A stretch of 64,000 bases of DNA from Pseudochelatococcus sp047501465 (GTDB taxonomy: Bacteria > Pseudomonadota > Alphaproteobacteria > Rhizobiales > Beijerinckiaceae), in NCBI RefSeq assembly GCF_047501465.1, contig NZ_JAZDRL010000001.1, forward strand, positions 310,001 to 374,000, given 5' to 3'. Below the pieces are notes generated by a model. The model was given only the letters and a program-made list of their open reading frames with translations. It had not been told where the DNA came from and did not search any database. Positions 45,195 through 53,369 of this stretch are shown here, piece after piece (positions within the stretch are counted from its first letter, which is position 1; every line of letters starts with the position of its first letter). The translations under genes and the position numbers were made by a program.

Positions 45195-46097
45195 ATGCTT
45201 AATTTTACGAAAGGGCCTGTTTTGCGGATATCCACCAGATTGACGATCTTGCTCCTGGCCGCTTTATCCTCATTGAGAGGGGTGGCTAGCCTATTCATTT
45301 TATCGATGACTATGTTCGCTGCAACAACGGGTGGTGTTGGAGCAGCACCGACAATGCCGGGAAAAGTAAAGCCCGCGCAGGTGCGTTTGCTTGGCGCTGG
45401 TCGGGACGACGCCACAGGGCACTATCGAGCGGTTGTAGAAATCATTCTGCCACCAGGTTACAAAACTTACTGGCGTGATCCTGGCGACTCTGGTGTGCCG
45501 ACAGAATTTGAGTGGGGGCGTTCAGACAACGTGAAGTCCGCACATGCGCGGTTTCCTGTTCCCACTCGATTTTTTGATGGCACTGGCCATGCCATTGGTT
45601 ATCTGCAAACTGTGCGTTTTCCCATAGAGGTTGTGCCTCAAAAGGAGGGGCAACGCGTGGTATTGCGTCTTTCTGTATCATTTGGTGTTTGCCGGGAGCT
45701 TTGCATTCCCGAACAGGCTGATGCTGAGGCAATACTTTCTGATATCGAGGATATAGCAGGGCTCTGGGATGAAGCCATTGCGCAACTACCCATCACTGCA
45801 AAACTGGAAGAGAGTGTAGAAGGGCTGGCTGTGAAGCATGCGCATTTAAGTCCATCACAGCTTGAAGTATTGGTAGCCGGGTTGAACAGCGATAAAGGGG
45901 AGATTTTTGTAGAGGCGCCTGCAGGATGGCAGTTTGGTCAACCAAAGAAAACAACGCAGGCCGATGCTGTATTATTCAGCATTCCTGTTGAAGATAGTAA
46001 ACCGGATTTCGCGCCACTTGCGTTCAGTGTCATTATAAAAAGCGAAGCGAAGGCAATCCAGGTGCCGCTTATGCTTTCTATGGATCGCCGCAATTGA
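45195..46097 (+). CDS. Exported protein with DsbD N-terminal-like domain
   Basis: A 300-residue protein. The N-terminal signal or anchor (about 13-45) precedes a domain resembling the periplasmic N-terminal domain of DsbD/ScsB. GYKTYWRDPGDSGVPTEF and the pair of cysteines in FGVCRELCIPEQAD (CxxxC) are diagnostic. The transmembrane and thioredoxin parts of DsbD are absent, so this is a stand-alone periplasmic domain that could accept or pass electrons. It sits beside yqgE, as in relatives. Confidence 0.83.
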   Translation: MLNFTKGPVLRISTRLTILLLAALSSLRGVASLFILSMTMFAATTGGVGAAPTMPGKVKPAQVRLLGAGRDDATGHYRAVVEIILPPGYKTYWRDPGDSGVPTEFEWGRSDNVKSAHARFPVPTRFFDGTGHAIGYLQTVRFPIEVVPQKEGQRVVLRLSVSFGVCRELCIPEQADAEAILSDIEDIAGLWDEAIAQLPITAKLEESVEGLAVKHAHLSPSQLEVLVAGLNSDKGEIFVEAPAGWQFGQPKKTTQADAVLFSIPVEDSKPDFAPLAFSVIIKSEAKAIQVPLMLSMDRRN

Positions 46098-46126
46098 TTG
46101 CGCATCATCAAATTATGTCACGGTGT

Positions 46127-46207
46127 TTATCGTGGCCGCACCTGATGAAGCATTAGAAAAATACTCAGAACGGCAACAATAGCGATAACGGTAACGACAG
46201 TCTGCAT
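46127..46207 (-). CDS. Possible 26-residue membrane peptide
   Basis: The frame MQTVVTVIAIVAVLSIFLML then a basic end (HQVRPR) encodes one transmembrane helix with a positive C-terminus, a plausible tiny membrane protein. The ribosome-binding site is weak (GGG about 10 bases upstream). It lies in the 260-base gap between the DsbD-domain gene and the nitrilase. It could be chance. Confidence 0.3.
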   Translation of the reverse strand: MQTVVTVIAIVAVLSIFLMLHQVRPR

Positions 46208-46357
46208 GACAATTACCCATCTTGATGTGACGTTTCGATGTAGGCATGTGCGAGCACATCAAAACATTCTGCCTGCGATCATGGCAAAAATCCGCGTCAA
46301 AACAGGGCAGCTTTAGGGCCTTCTGTCAGGGTGGTTAATTAATTATTGTCAGGTGCC

Positions 46358-47248
46358 TCAGGCATCGCCACCCCTTATGGGCACCACGGTATCATCGGCT
46401 TCTTCAGAGGGAAGAGAGAATAACCTCGTATGGCGCAAAGACGGGATCTGCCCACGCGCTTGCGCCACCAATGCCGGGTCTATTGAGGCAAGCACAAGAC
46501 CTGGCTCTGCATCTGCCTCGGCAAGTACACGTCCCCATGGGTCCACGATAATTGAGTGGCCATAAGTCTGGCGGCCGTCTTCATGCAGTCCTCCTTGTGC
46601 AGCTGAGATGACGAATGCACCATTTTCAATCGCACGGGCGCGCTGCAAAACCTGCCAATGCGCTTCGCCCGTTTGCCGGGTGAAGCATGCTGGAGCAGTC
46701 AGGATATCAGCGCCGATTTCAGCTAATGCGCGATAAAGATGCGGAAAGCGCAGGTCATAACAGATTGTCAGGCCCAGCATATGCGTCCCGCTGTGGGTAT
46801 GCAGAGGGGCTAATACAGCTTGATGGCCGCCTGTATATGTTGCCGATTCGCGCCAGCTTTCGCCATGAGGAAGGTCCACATCAAAAAGATGGATCTTGTC
46901 ATAAGTGGCTGCAATCTCGCCATCTGCATCAATAATGATTGCGCGGTTGGCGATGCGGTCATTCTCGCGCAATGGTAGCGATCCCAGATGTACGGTGATG
47001 CGCTTTTCCCGGGCAATCTCCCTTGCAGCTGCAATGAGTGGATCGTGCACTTGATCAGATACTTTTGCGAACAGCTCCTTGCGATCTCGCACGATCAGGG
47101 AGGTCATTTCCGGTGTCTGCACATAGACTGCACCTGCCATCGCTGCCTGACGAATCCCGCTTAGAACGGTCTCGCGGTTAATAGCCGGATCCCGCGTTGA
47201 CCGCATCTGAAGGCAAGCAACGGTGAAGGACGCTGAAGAAGCAGGCAT
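46358..47248 (-). CDS. Nitrilase-superfamily amidohydrolase (Nit-like)
   Basis: A 296-residue carbon-nitrogen hydrolase. The catalytic triad is visible: Glu47 in QTPEMTS, Lys118 in YDKIHLFDVD and Cys163 in TICYDLRFP. KIHLFDVD and the length place it in the Nit1/Nit2-like branch, whose members repair deaminated glutathione or act as omega-amidases; the exact substrate is not decided. It is in a block with grxC and comF, in the same direction. Confidence 0.9.
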   Translation of the reverse strand: MPASSASFTVACLQMRSTRDPAINRETVLSGIRQAAMAGAVYVQTPEMTSLIVRDRKELFAKVSDQVHDPLIAAAREIAREKRITVHLGSLPLRENDRIANRAIIIDADGEIAATYDKIHLFDVDLPHGESWRESATYTGGHQAVLAPLHTHSGTHMLGLTICYDLRFPHLYRALAEIGADILTAPACFTRQTGEAHWQVLQRARAIENGAFVISAAQGGLHEDGRQTYGHSIIVDPWGRVLAEADAEPGLVLASIDPALVAQARGQIPSLRHTRLFSLPSEEADDTVVPIRGGDA

Positions 47249-47296
47249 CGGAAATCTCCCCGTTTGACACGCTGGAAATAAATCTCTGCCAGCGCC

Positions 47297-47560
47297 TCAG
47301 GTTGCTGTGCGGAGCAGATCATCCAGCTCGCCACGCATATCGAGTGCATTCATGTCGTCGAACCCACCAATATGTCGGTCGCCGAAAAAGATTTGTGGCA
47401 CGGTGGTGCGCCCATTGGCGCGTTCGATCATTGCGGCACGCTGAGCCGGATCATCGGTAATATCGATCTCGACAAAAACAGCTCCCTTTGATGACAACAG
47501 TGCTTTGGCTTTTTTGCAATAGGGACAATAGGATTTCGTATAAATCGTAATGTTAGGCAT
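47297..47560 (-). CDS. grxC: Glutaredoxin 3
   Basis: An 87-residue dithiol glutaredoxin with CPYC (12-15), TVPQIFFG (cis-Pro) and GGFDDMNAL (glutathione binding). It reduces protein disulfides and glutathione adducts in the cytoplasm. The start at 47560 has GGAGAGAG upstream and fits the family; the frame extends upstream but without similarity. It lies downstream of comF and upstream of the nitrilase gene. Confidence 0.95.
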   Translation of the reverse strand: MPNITIYTKSYCPYCKKAKALLSSKGAVFVEIDITDDPAQRAAMIERANGRTTVPQIFFGDRHIGGFDDMNALDMRGELDDLLRTAT

Positions 47561-47734
47561 TTCTCTCTCCGGTATGCGGTGATGTTGATATAGATACGCA
47601 GTGAAGTGAAAGCAGTTCCTGCCAATGGATAGCTTAAGAATATCACCAGTGTCTATTTGGCCCATGATGCATACCAGAGCGCATTCATACCAGCGCCTAC
47701 TGCAAACGCCTTGTTGATCATCATATGGTAATGA

Positions 47735-48631
47735 TCAGGCGCCTACTACAACCCTTGCAAACACAAGAACGTCGACATCGGTTGCACCTGCACGTAGCAG
47801 CGCCTTTGCGCAAGCGTTAGCAGTTGCCCCCGTGGTGAGCACATCATCAATCAGCAATATGCGCTTTCCCTCTATCAATTGGCGCCGATTCCTGGGCACA
47901 TGAAACGCGCCCTGCAGATTATTAGCGCGTTCAGCGCGAGATAAGCCCACCTGTGGGCGTGTGCGTTTACGTCTTTCCAGCGCGGATGGATGCCATTCAA
48001 TATCTGATAGACGTGAAATATGCGCACTCAACGCAGCAGCTTGATTGAAACGACGATACCATAGACGGCCATAATGCAGCGGCACTGGCACGATCAGATT
48101 GGCGTCAGGCAATACTTCGCGCCCGGCGCGAAACATCATATGCGCTATGAGGCGGGATAGTTCCACGCGGTCGCTATATTTAAGCCGATGGGTGAGGGTG
48201 CGGGCTCCATCGTCATAACGGACTGCCGCGCGGGCTCGCTGAAAGATAGGTGGGTGTGCGATTGCTTCGGGCGACAGTAACGGTCCCCCAAAATCAACAT
48301 TAAATGGAAGCCCCAATTGTTCGCAGTATGGCCGTTCAAGCAGGTTTAATCCGCTCCAACATTGGCCACACAAGGCATCATGCTGAGCAGTTGCGCGCAT
48401 GCACAATGGGCAGGAGGGAGGATACAGAAAATTGAGCACGTATTGCCAGCTCGTTGCAGCACAGTGCATGATTCGGTACGCGAAGGAGGGGGGTGGCAAT
48501 GGAACCGGGCCGCAGCTTGGAGGTGCTGACAAAAGCGGCGTGGTTAGCTCAGTATTTTCTGGCAAAATGACGTCGGATGATGATGCGTCATCGGTGCTAT
48601 GGGATTTCTTGAGCTTAGGGGGCTTTGTCAT
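47735..48631 (-). CDS. ComF family phosphoribosyltransferase-like protein
   Basis: A 298-residue ComF-like protein. The zinc-ribbon cysteines are in PPSCPLCMRATAQHDALCGQC (first pair and second pair), after an unusual 60-residue polar N-terminal extension that may be partly untranslated. The C-terminal phosphoribosyltransferase domain has ILLIDDVLTTGATANA. ComF homologues act in DNA uptake or repair in some bacteria; here the role is inferred only. It is divergent from the methyltransferase, beside grxC. Confidence 0.88.
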   Translation of the reverse strand: MTKPPKLKKSHSTDDASSSDVILPENTELTTPLLSAPPSCGPVPLPPPSFAYRIMHCAATSWQYVLNFLYPPSCPLCMRATAQHDALCGQCWSGLNLLERPYCEQLGLPFNVDFGGPLLSPEAIAHPPIFQRARAAVRYDDGARTLTHRLKYSDRVELSRLIAHMMFRAGREVLPDANLIVPVPLHYGRLWYRRFNQAAALSAHISRLSDIEWHPSALERRKRTRPQVGLSRAERANNLQGAFHVPRNRRQLIEGKRILLIDDVLTTGATANACAKALLRAGATDVDVLVFARVVVGA

Positions 48632-48758
48632 TTCTTTTTCAGGATGACAATTGCCGCTTGTGCCAGGCTTACGCTTCGCTCACACCAATAATTGAGGGAA
48701 ATGCAATACTTTAAAGAAAGCGCATTTTCCTTTTCTGATTGATGAAGTAAAAAACGCC

Positions 48759-49634
48759 ATGACATCAGCGCCACTCATTTTTGATCGCACGCTTCAACGT
48801 CGCCGCATGGAGCGGGCGTTAAAGGGCGGCTACACGGATTTCCTGCTTGATCGCATCGTCGAAGATTTAGCCGACAGGCTTGCAGCCGTAAAGCGGCGTT
48901 TCCCGCAAGCAGTTGATATCGCTACGCCAACCCCTGCAGCCGCGCTGGCGCTCGCAAACTCGGGCATGGTCGATAGCATCGTGCGTGTGGCGAATGTGAG
49001 TATCGCATCAGCGATGGTCGATGTGGTGGCGGATGAAGAGGCTTTGCCCTTATCGTCAGCGCAGTTTGATCTGGCCGTGTCGGTGATGGCGCTGCATCAT
49101 GTTAATGATTTGCCGGGGACTTTGGTCCAGATACGCCGGGCTCTGAAGCCAGATGGGTTGTTCCTGGCAGCCTTTTTGGGCGGGGAGACGTTGACGGAGC
49201 TACGTCAAGCGTTCACCCAAGCGCAGGCACAGTTGGAGGGAGGCATAAGTCCCCGTGTAGCCCCTTTCGCTGATTTACGTGAGATCGGCGGTTTGCTCCA
49301 AAGGGCTGGCTTTGCCTTGACGGTAGCGGACGTTGATCGTGTAACAGTACGTTACGGCGATCCTCTTGCCTTGATGCGTGATTTACGGGGGATGGGATTA
49401 ACGAACTCTCTACAGCAACGCAGTCGCCTCCCTTTACGGCGCCCAACGCTTATAGGTGCATGCGAAACTTATATTGAGCGATTCGCGGCAGATGATGGCC
49501 GCGTACCAGCTACTTTCGATATTTTATGGCTCTCGGGATGGGTGCCACATGAAAGCCAGCAAAAACCCATGCGCCCAGGCTCAGCACAAACGAAACTGGT
49601 AGATGTGCTGCCGGATCGTTCCAGGTCTACCTAA
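48759..49634 (+). CDS. Methyltransferase-like protein (BioC/NDUFAF5 type)
   Basis: A 291-residue class I methyltransferase-like protein. LPLSSAQFDLAVSVMALHHVNDLPGTLVQIRRALKPDG covers motifs post-I to III, and FLAAFLGGETLTELR is typical of the NDUFAF5-like group. The expected glycine-rich motif I is replaced by AVDIATPTPAAA (around residues 50-61), lacking GxGxG, so SAM binding may be altered. In mitochondria NDUFAF5 hydroxylates a complex I subunit. It is divergent from comF, an order seen in relatives. Confidence 0.82.
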   Translation: MTSAPLIFDRTLQRRRMERALKGGYTDFLLDRIVEDLADRLAAVKRRFPQAVDIATPTPAAALALANSGMVDSIVRVANVSIASAMVDVVADEEALPLSSAQFDLAVSVMALHHVNDLPGTLVQIRRALKPDGLFLAAFLGGETLTELRQAFTQAQAQLEGGISPRVAPFADLREIGGLLQRAGFALTVADVDRVTVRYGDPLALMRDLRGMGLTNSLQQRSRLPLRRPTLIGACETYIERFAADDGRVPATFDILWLSGWVPHESQQKPMRPGSAQTKLVDVLPDRSRST

Positions 49635-49668
49635 GGCAAGGGTATGGAGCGGTATGCATTCGCTGCTA

Positions 49669-49749
49669 CTATAGATACCCAAAAATAAGTAACAGCAGAA
49701 TAATGGGGATTGGTATGCCGATCAACCAAAGCAATCCTCCTCTCAGCAT
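49669..49749 (-). CDS. 26-residue membrane peptide
   Basis: MLRGGLLWLIGIPIPIILLL then IFGYL: one hydrophobic helix. A strong GGAGG lies 9 bases upstream of the ATG on the minus strand. Very similar tiny proteins (GGLLWLIGIP) occur in many proteobacteria without known function. It lies between the methyltransferase and tRNA-Ser, in a gap otherwise without genes, and is too short for ordinary gene finders. Confidence 0.65.
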   Translation of the reverse strand: MLRGGLLWLIGIPIPIILLLLIFGYL

Positions 49750-49968
49750 TGTCGTATCCTCCTTCTAAGCTACTGGCATCATTGTCTAGCATTAGCTAAA
49801 CGCGTTGGTGCGAGCGATGTTCCCAATTTAATGCTGATAGTAATAAAGTGCATTCCAGGTTGTTGTCGGCATGGGTATGTTGTGTGTGTGGATGGAGGGC
49901 AATTATCCACTTTTATTTCGTTATCTGCGTTGACGTTTATTCCCCAATCTGCAAAGAAGATTGCGCGT

Positions 49969-50061
49969 GGAGACGTGGCCGAGTGGCTGAAGGCGGCGGT
50001 TTGCTAAACCGTTATAGGATTTAACGTCCTATCGAGGGTTCGAATCCCTCCGTCTCCGCCA
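49969..50061 (+). tRNA. tRNA-Ser (GCU anticodon)
   Basis: A 93-base class II tRNA: acceptor GGAGACG pairs with CGTCTCC, discriminator G, encoded CCA at 50059-50061, anticodon loop TTGCTAA with anticodon GCT, long variable arm (GATTTAACGTC region) and T-loop GGTTCGAATCC. It is followed by an AT-rich stretch and a decayed acetyltransferase gene. Confidence 0.95.
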
Positions 50062-50159
50062 AGATTTTCTCAAAGTTAAAAATAATTTCTATTTAGCTTT
50101 ACGCTCTCAAATATGATTTTCATTCCCTGAAAATTGAATCAACATCATCTTCGGCTTGA

Positions 50160-50742
50160 AGATGTCAGCCATGCAAGCGCAAGTCATTGAGCTCGACAGT
50201 GCAGCAATCGGGCGAAGGCTGGGGACTACCCAAATCCTTGTCAGTAGCGGCGGCAATCAGCTTCATGGCGCCGCTATCTAATGAGGAAGCGGCTCGTTTC
50301 TGGTCATGCGACGTTCAGCCCGAAGTCGTTGCGGGATGAAGGATTTTTTTCAGTGCGGAACGAGATGATGATTTACTTGGCACGGCGCAACTGCTGACAG
50401 CCATGTCACCCAATCAACCGCATCGTTGTGAGGTTGTGAAGATGATGGTTCATCTGCAAGCCCAAAGGCTTGACCTCGGTTGCGCCCTCATGAGTTGTGC
50501 TCTTGATCGTGCCCGGGAACTTGGAAAGATGCTTGTCACTCTGGACACGCGAACTGACGATATTGCCGAACCACTTTACTTCCCTAGTTTTCCGGATTGC
50601 GGGAATCATCCCTGATTTCGCATGGGATTCTGATGGAAGGGCAAGACACGCAACCACCTTCATGTTTCGCGTGATCAAGCTCATGCCTTCCAGTTTATTT
50701 TTCACTAGCGGAATCGCAATGATCGACGAAGGGCTAATGTAA
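50160..50742 (+). pseudogene. Disrupted GNAT acetyltransferase gene
   Basis: Reading one frame from about 50259 gives SFMAPLSNEEAARFWS and QPEVVAG, then a TGA stop at about 50337, then in the same frame RIFFSAERDDDLLGTAQLLT, AMSPNQPHRCEVVKMMVH and LVTLDTRTDDIAEPLY. After that a frame change near 50580-50610 continues as AGIIPDFAWDSDG and HATTFMFRVIK. Together these follow the order of a complete GNAT protein of about 170 residues. At least one nonsense and one frameshift mutation, and a poor 5' end, mean it is not functional. The 50743-51074 stretch after it holds nothing I recognise. Confidence 0.8.
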
Positions 50743-51074
50743 ACTCCTCTGTTCGAGAAGCTAAATCGCAACTTGCCGTGATTTTCGTGCTCATGAACAT
50801 AAATTTAGCGGTCGGACGTTCCGCCTTTGAGTGCAGCCGGCGATATTGCATCTTCGCATGGGCGACTATGCCATTAATCTTATATTTATTGAGTGTCTGC
50901 CAATAGGAATATCATTTGCCGAGCCCCAAACGCCAGGAAAGATATAGTAAATTTATAGGCAGCTTGGAGTGCCACAAGAAGAGATAAGGGGCGCTAGGGA
51001 GGTGCGGTGGTATGCTATTCTTTGCCCGTTTGATGGTCAGCAAAGATCAATAATATGCGTAAACACACTATCGC

Positions 51075-51164
51075 TGGCGGAGAGGGAGGGATTTGAACCC
51101 CCGATGGAGTTGCCCCCATGCCGCATTTCGAGTGCGGTGCATTCAACCACTCTGCCACCTCTCC
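51075..51164 (-). tRNA. tRNA-Ser (CGA anticodon)
   Basis: A 90-base class II tRNA on the minus strand: acceptor GGAGAGG/CCTCTCC, discriminator G and encoded CCA (51075-51077), anticodon loop ACTCGAAAT with CGA, long variable arm, and T-loop GGTTCAAATCC. Its 3' end faces that of tRNA-Ser(GCU) about 1 kb away. An open plus-strand frame across it is an antisense artefact. Confidence 0.95.
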
Positions 51165-51259
51165 GCTTGCGATTTGCTCTTAATAGCCGAGTCGCGACGA
51201 AGATCAAGAGGCATGCAAGCAATTATCATGCAGAAAATAGGAGGCCTGGGGATTATTCA

Positions 51260-51288
51260 TTGACAATTTGCGCGCAAAGCATTATTCG
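51260..51288 (+). promoter_or_regulatory. Possible promoter for rplU-rpmA
   Basis: TTGACA at 51260-51265 and TATTCG at 51283-51288 are separated by 17 bases, a fair sigma-70-type match. It is followed by a leader of about 165 bases with a small TGCAG/CTGCA hairpin near 51299. The gap 51165-51453 contains no gene. Confidence 0.4.
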
Positions 51289-51453
51289 AGGCGCATCAGT
51301 GCAGTCTAGGCTGCATCCGTTGGAATCATGGGCGTTGATGGCTTTGGTCGTTCGCCTTGGTGGTTCTGAAAAAATGAAAAAAAGCCACTCTGTCGTTAAT
51401 CAGGCGCAAGCCTTTAAGATGGCAAGAGAGGTTATGAATACAGGATTATAAAG

Positions 51454-51840
51454 ATGTTCGCAGTCATTCAGACTGGTGGCAAGCAGTATACCGTTGCTGC
51501 AGGTGATGTCGTTACCATCGAAAAGCTTGCTCTTGAGGCAGGCGCGACCGTGTCGTTCGATAATGTGCTCCTACTTTCCAAGGGCGCTGCTGGCGTTGAA
51601 GTTGGCGCACCAGTCGTTGCTGGCGCTACAGTTGCCGGTGAAGTAGTTGAGCAAACACGCGGCAAGAAGGTTATCGCTTTCAAGAAGCGCCGTCGGCAGA
51701 ACTCCAAGCGTAAGCGCGGCCATCGCCAAGAGCTCACCGTGGTGCGCATCACCGACATTCTCGTCGGCGGTAAGGCGCTTCCGCGTCCTGTAAAGGCTGA
51801 GAAGGCCCCTAAGGCCGCTGCCCCTGCGGCTGCTGAGTAA
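51454..51840 (+). CDS. rplU: 50S ribosomal protein L21
   Basis: A 128-residue L21: MFAVIQTGGKQYTVAAGDVV at the start and KKRRRQNSKRKRGHRQELTVVRI in the conserved basic segment. A C-terminal extension of about 18 residues rich in Ala, Lys and Pro (KAEKAPKAAAPAAAE) follows. It binds 23S rRNA in the large subunit and is followed by rpmA after 95 bases. Confidence 0.97.
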   Translation: MFAVIQTGGKQYTVAAGDVVTIEKLALEAGATVSFDNVLLLSKGAAGVEVGAPVVAGATVAGEVVEQTRGKKVIAFKKRRRQNSKRKRGHRQELTVVRITDILVGGKALPRPVKAEKAPKAAAPAAAE

Positions 51841-51935
51841 TCAGCAGATTAAGTTTTTCGGATGCTTGAAGGTGAAGCGCTTGTCGCGATCCTTCAGGTG
51901 TTTCGTATCAAGATCAAAGTTTTTGGAGTTCTATC

Positions 51936-52202
51936 ATGGCCCATAAAAAAGCTGGCGGTTCATCCCGTAACGGGCGCGACTCAGACGGTCGTCGCCTCGG
52001 CGTTAAGAAGTTCGGTGGCGAGAAGGTCATTCCTGGCAACATCATTGTTCGTCAACGTGGCACGAAGGTGCATCCTGGCGACAACGTTGGTATCGGTAAG
52101 GATCACACCCTTTTTGCCCTCGCTGAGGGACGCGTTCACTTCCTGAATCGTTTCGGTCGCTCCATTGTGCGCGTCGATGCAGTACAGGAAGCAGCTGAGT
52201 AA
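51936..52202 (+). CDS. rpmA: 50S ribosomal protein L27
   Basis: An 88-residue L27: MAHKKAGGSSRNGRDSDGRR and VIPGNIIVRQRGTKVHPGDN are the standard signature. Its N-terminal tail reaches the peptidyl-transferase centre. It is last before a terminator, so rplU-rpmA is probably a two-gene transcript with obgE expressed separately. Confidence 0.98.
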   Translation: MAHKKAGGSSRNGRDSDGRRLGVKKFGGEKVIPGNIIVRQRGTKVHPGDNVGIGKDHTLFALAEGRVHFLNRFGRSIVRVDAVQEAAE

Positions 52203-52284
52203 TAAGGCGGAAGCTATCCGATAAAGGGCTTTCGCCGGTATTCCATACCCCGGCGATGCCGTTTTTAATCGGCTCGCGATCCAG

Positions 52285-52326
52285 TGATAAGGGGGGATGG
52301 GATGCCATTCCCCCTTTATCATTTTT
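52285..52326 (+). terminator. Terminator after rpmA
   Basis: TGATAAGGGGGGATGG (52285-52300) pairs with CCATTCCCCCTTTATCA, with one mismatch and a GATG loop, followed by TTTTT. It is a strong intrinsic terminator. Confidence 0.88.
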
Positions 52327-52365
52327 AGCCTGCAATCACGCAGGTTTTAGGATCGGAGCAGAAAG

Positions 52366-52638
52366 ATGACCATTCGTACCATCATCGCCAATACCACTGC
52401 CGCTTTTGCCCGCGTTGCGGGTTTTGCGCAACAGGTTGTCGGGATCGATGCCGGTCGCGTATGGGGTCTTGCTCCGGCCATGCCGTTTTATGGCACTATG
52501 TGGTCGAAACATCTTCCCGTTTGCGCAATGCATAACCGAAGTGGCTTATGCACGCGAGATCTCACCGACACTCAAGCATGGAACTATTCCGTGGGAGCGT
52601 GTGTTTCGGAGAGAACGGGAAGGCGGCGGTCATGCTGA
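52366..52638 (+). CDS. Hypothetical small protein before the GNAT gene
   Basis: A 90-codon frame beginning MTIRTIIANTTAAFARVAGF with GGAGCAGAAAG directly upstream, a good ribosome-binding site. It ends 4 codons inside the next gene's start (52632), so translational coupling is possible. The first 55 residues look protein-like; the end is rich in Cys, Arg and Thr and may be spurious. I know no family. Confidence 0.4.
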   Translation: MTIRTIIANTTAAFARVAGFAQQVVGIDAGRVWGLAPAMPFYGTMWSKHLPVCAMHNRSGLCTRDLTDTQAWNYSVGACVSERTGRRRSC

Positions 52639-53171
52639 AGGAAAAAATCAGAACAGACCGGCTGTTGCTGCGGCCGGTAATTGTAGACGATGCTATTGCA
52701 TTGGATGCTTTGCAGACATGGGATGTGACACGGTGGTTGGCATCCGTGCCATGGCCACAGACATTGGCAGATCTCAAGGCTTATCTTGCAAAGGCTGAGA
52801 TGGAAAACGAGGCGGGCATTAGCGCAACCTACGTCATTGAATTTAATGGCATAGTATGCGGCATGATCGCATTGCATCCGCGGGATGGCGCGTTTAGCCT
52901 GGGCTATTGGCTTGGGGAAACTTATCGGGGGCAAGGGCTCATGTGCGAAGCAGCAGAGGCCTTTGTGGACGCGTTTTTTGAACGCACATGCGCGTTTCAC
53001 ATCACTTCCGGCATGTTTGTCGGGGATGAGCCTTCCTCTCGTGTTCAAGAGCGGCTTGGTTTTGCCACTGTGGGTGAGACGCTGCGGTACGCACGTCCGG
53101 TCGGCAAAATGCTGCCGTATTACGAGACTGTGCTTGGAAGAGAGCGCCGTTTCGGGCGTTATGCGGCTTGA
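52632..53171 (+). CDS. GNAT N-acetyltransferase, RimJ/RimL type
   Basis: A 179-residue acetyltransferase: IRTDRLLLRPVIVDDAIALD at the N-terminus, FSLGYWLGETYRGQGLMCEA for acetyl-CoA binding, and SRVQERLGFATVGET. Relatives carry one or two such GNATs between rpmA and obgE. The ATG at 52632 fits homologues. The substrate is unknown. It is followed by a terminator before obgE. Confidence 0.87.
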   Translation: MLKEKIRTDRLLLRPVIVDDAIALDALQTWDVTRWLASVPWPQTLADLKAYLAKAEMENEAGISATYVIEFNGIVCGMIALHPRDGAFSLGYWLGETYRGQGLMCEAAEAFVDAFFERTCAFHITSGMFVGDEPSSRVQERLGFATVGETLRYARPVGKMLPYYETVLGRERRFGRYAA

Positions 53172-53280
53172 GACTTTTTTACGAAACCGGCATGTTTCGT
53201 CGAGAAGGCAAGCGATAACCGGTAAGCGATAGCTAGCGCGATGCTTTATGCGCGTGCATGGCTTCGATGAATTGATAAAG

Positions 53281-53307
53281 ACCGCCGGAACTTGTTTCCG
53301 GCGGTTT
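53281..53307 (+). terminator. Hairpin upstream of obgE
   Basis: ACCGCCGGAA (53281-53290) pairs with TTCCGGCGGT (53296-53305) around a short loop and runs into TTTGG. It likely ends the GNAT transcript, 65 bases before the obgE start. Confidence 0.75.
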
Positions 53308-53369
53308 GGTATTTGGATTTACGGGGGCGCGGTGGCAGCTTTCCGATATTGAACAGGTTCTGTAACGCG

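Noticed and set aside
50969..51451. Open plus-strand frame of 160 codons across the tRNA-Ser(CGA)
   Set aside because: Its AEREGFEPP motif is the well-known translation of tRNA-Ser antisense; there is no independent coding evidence.
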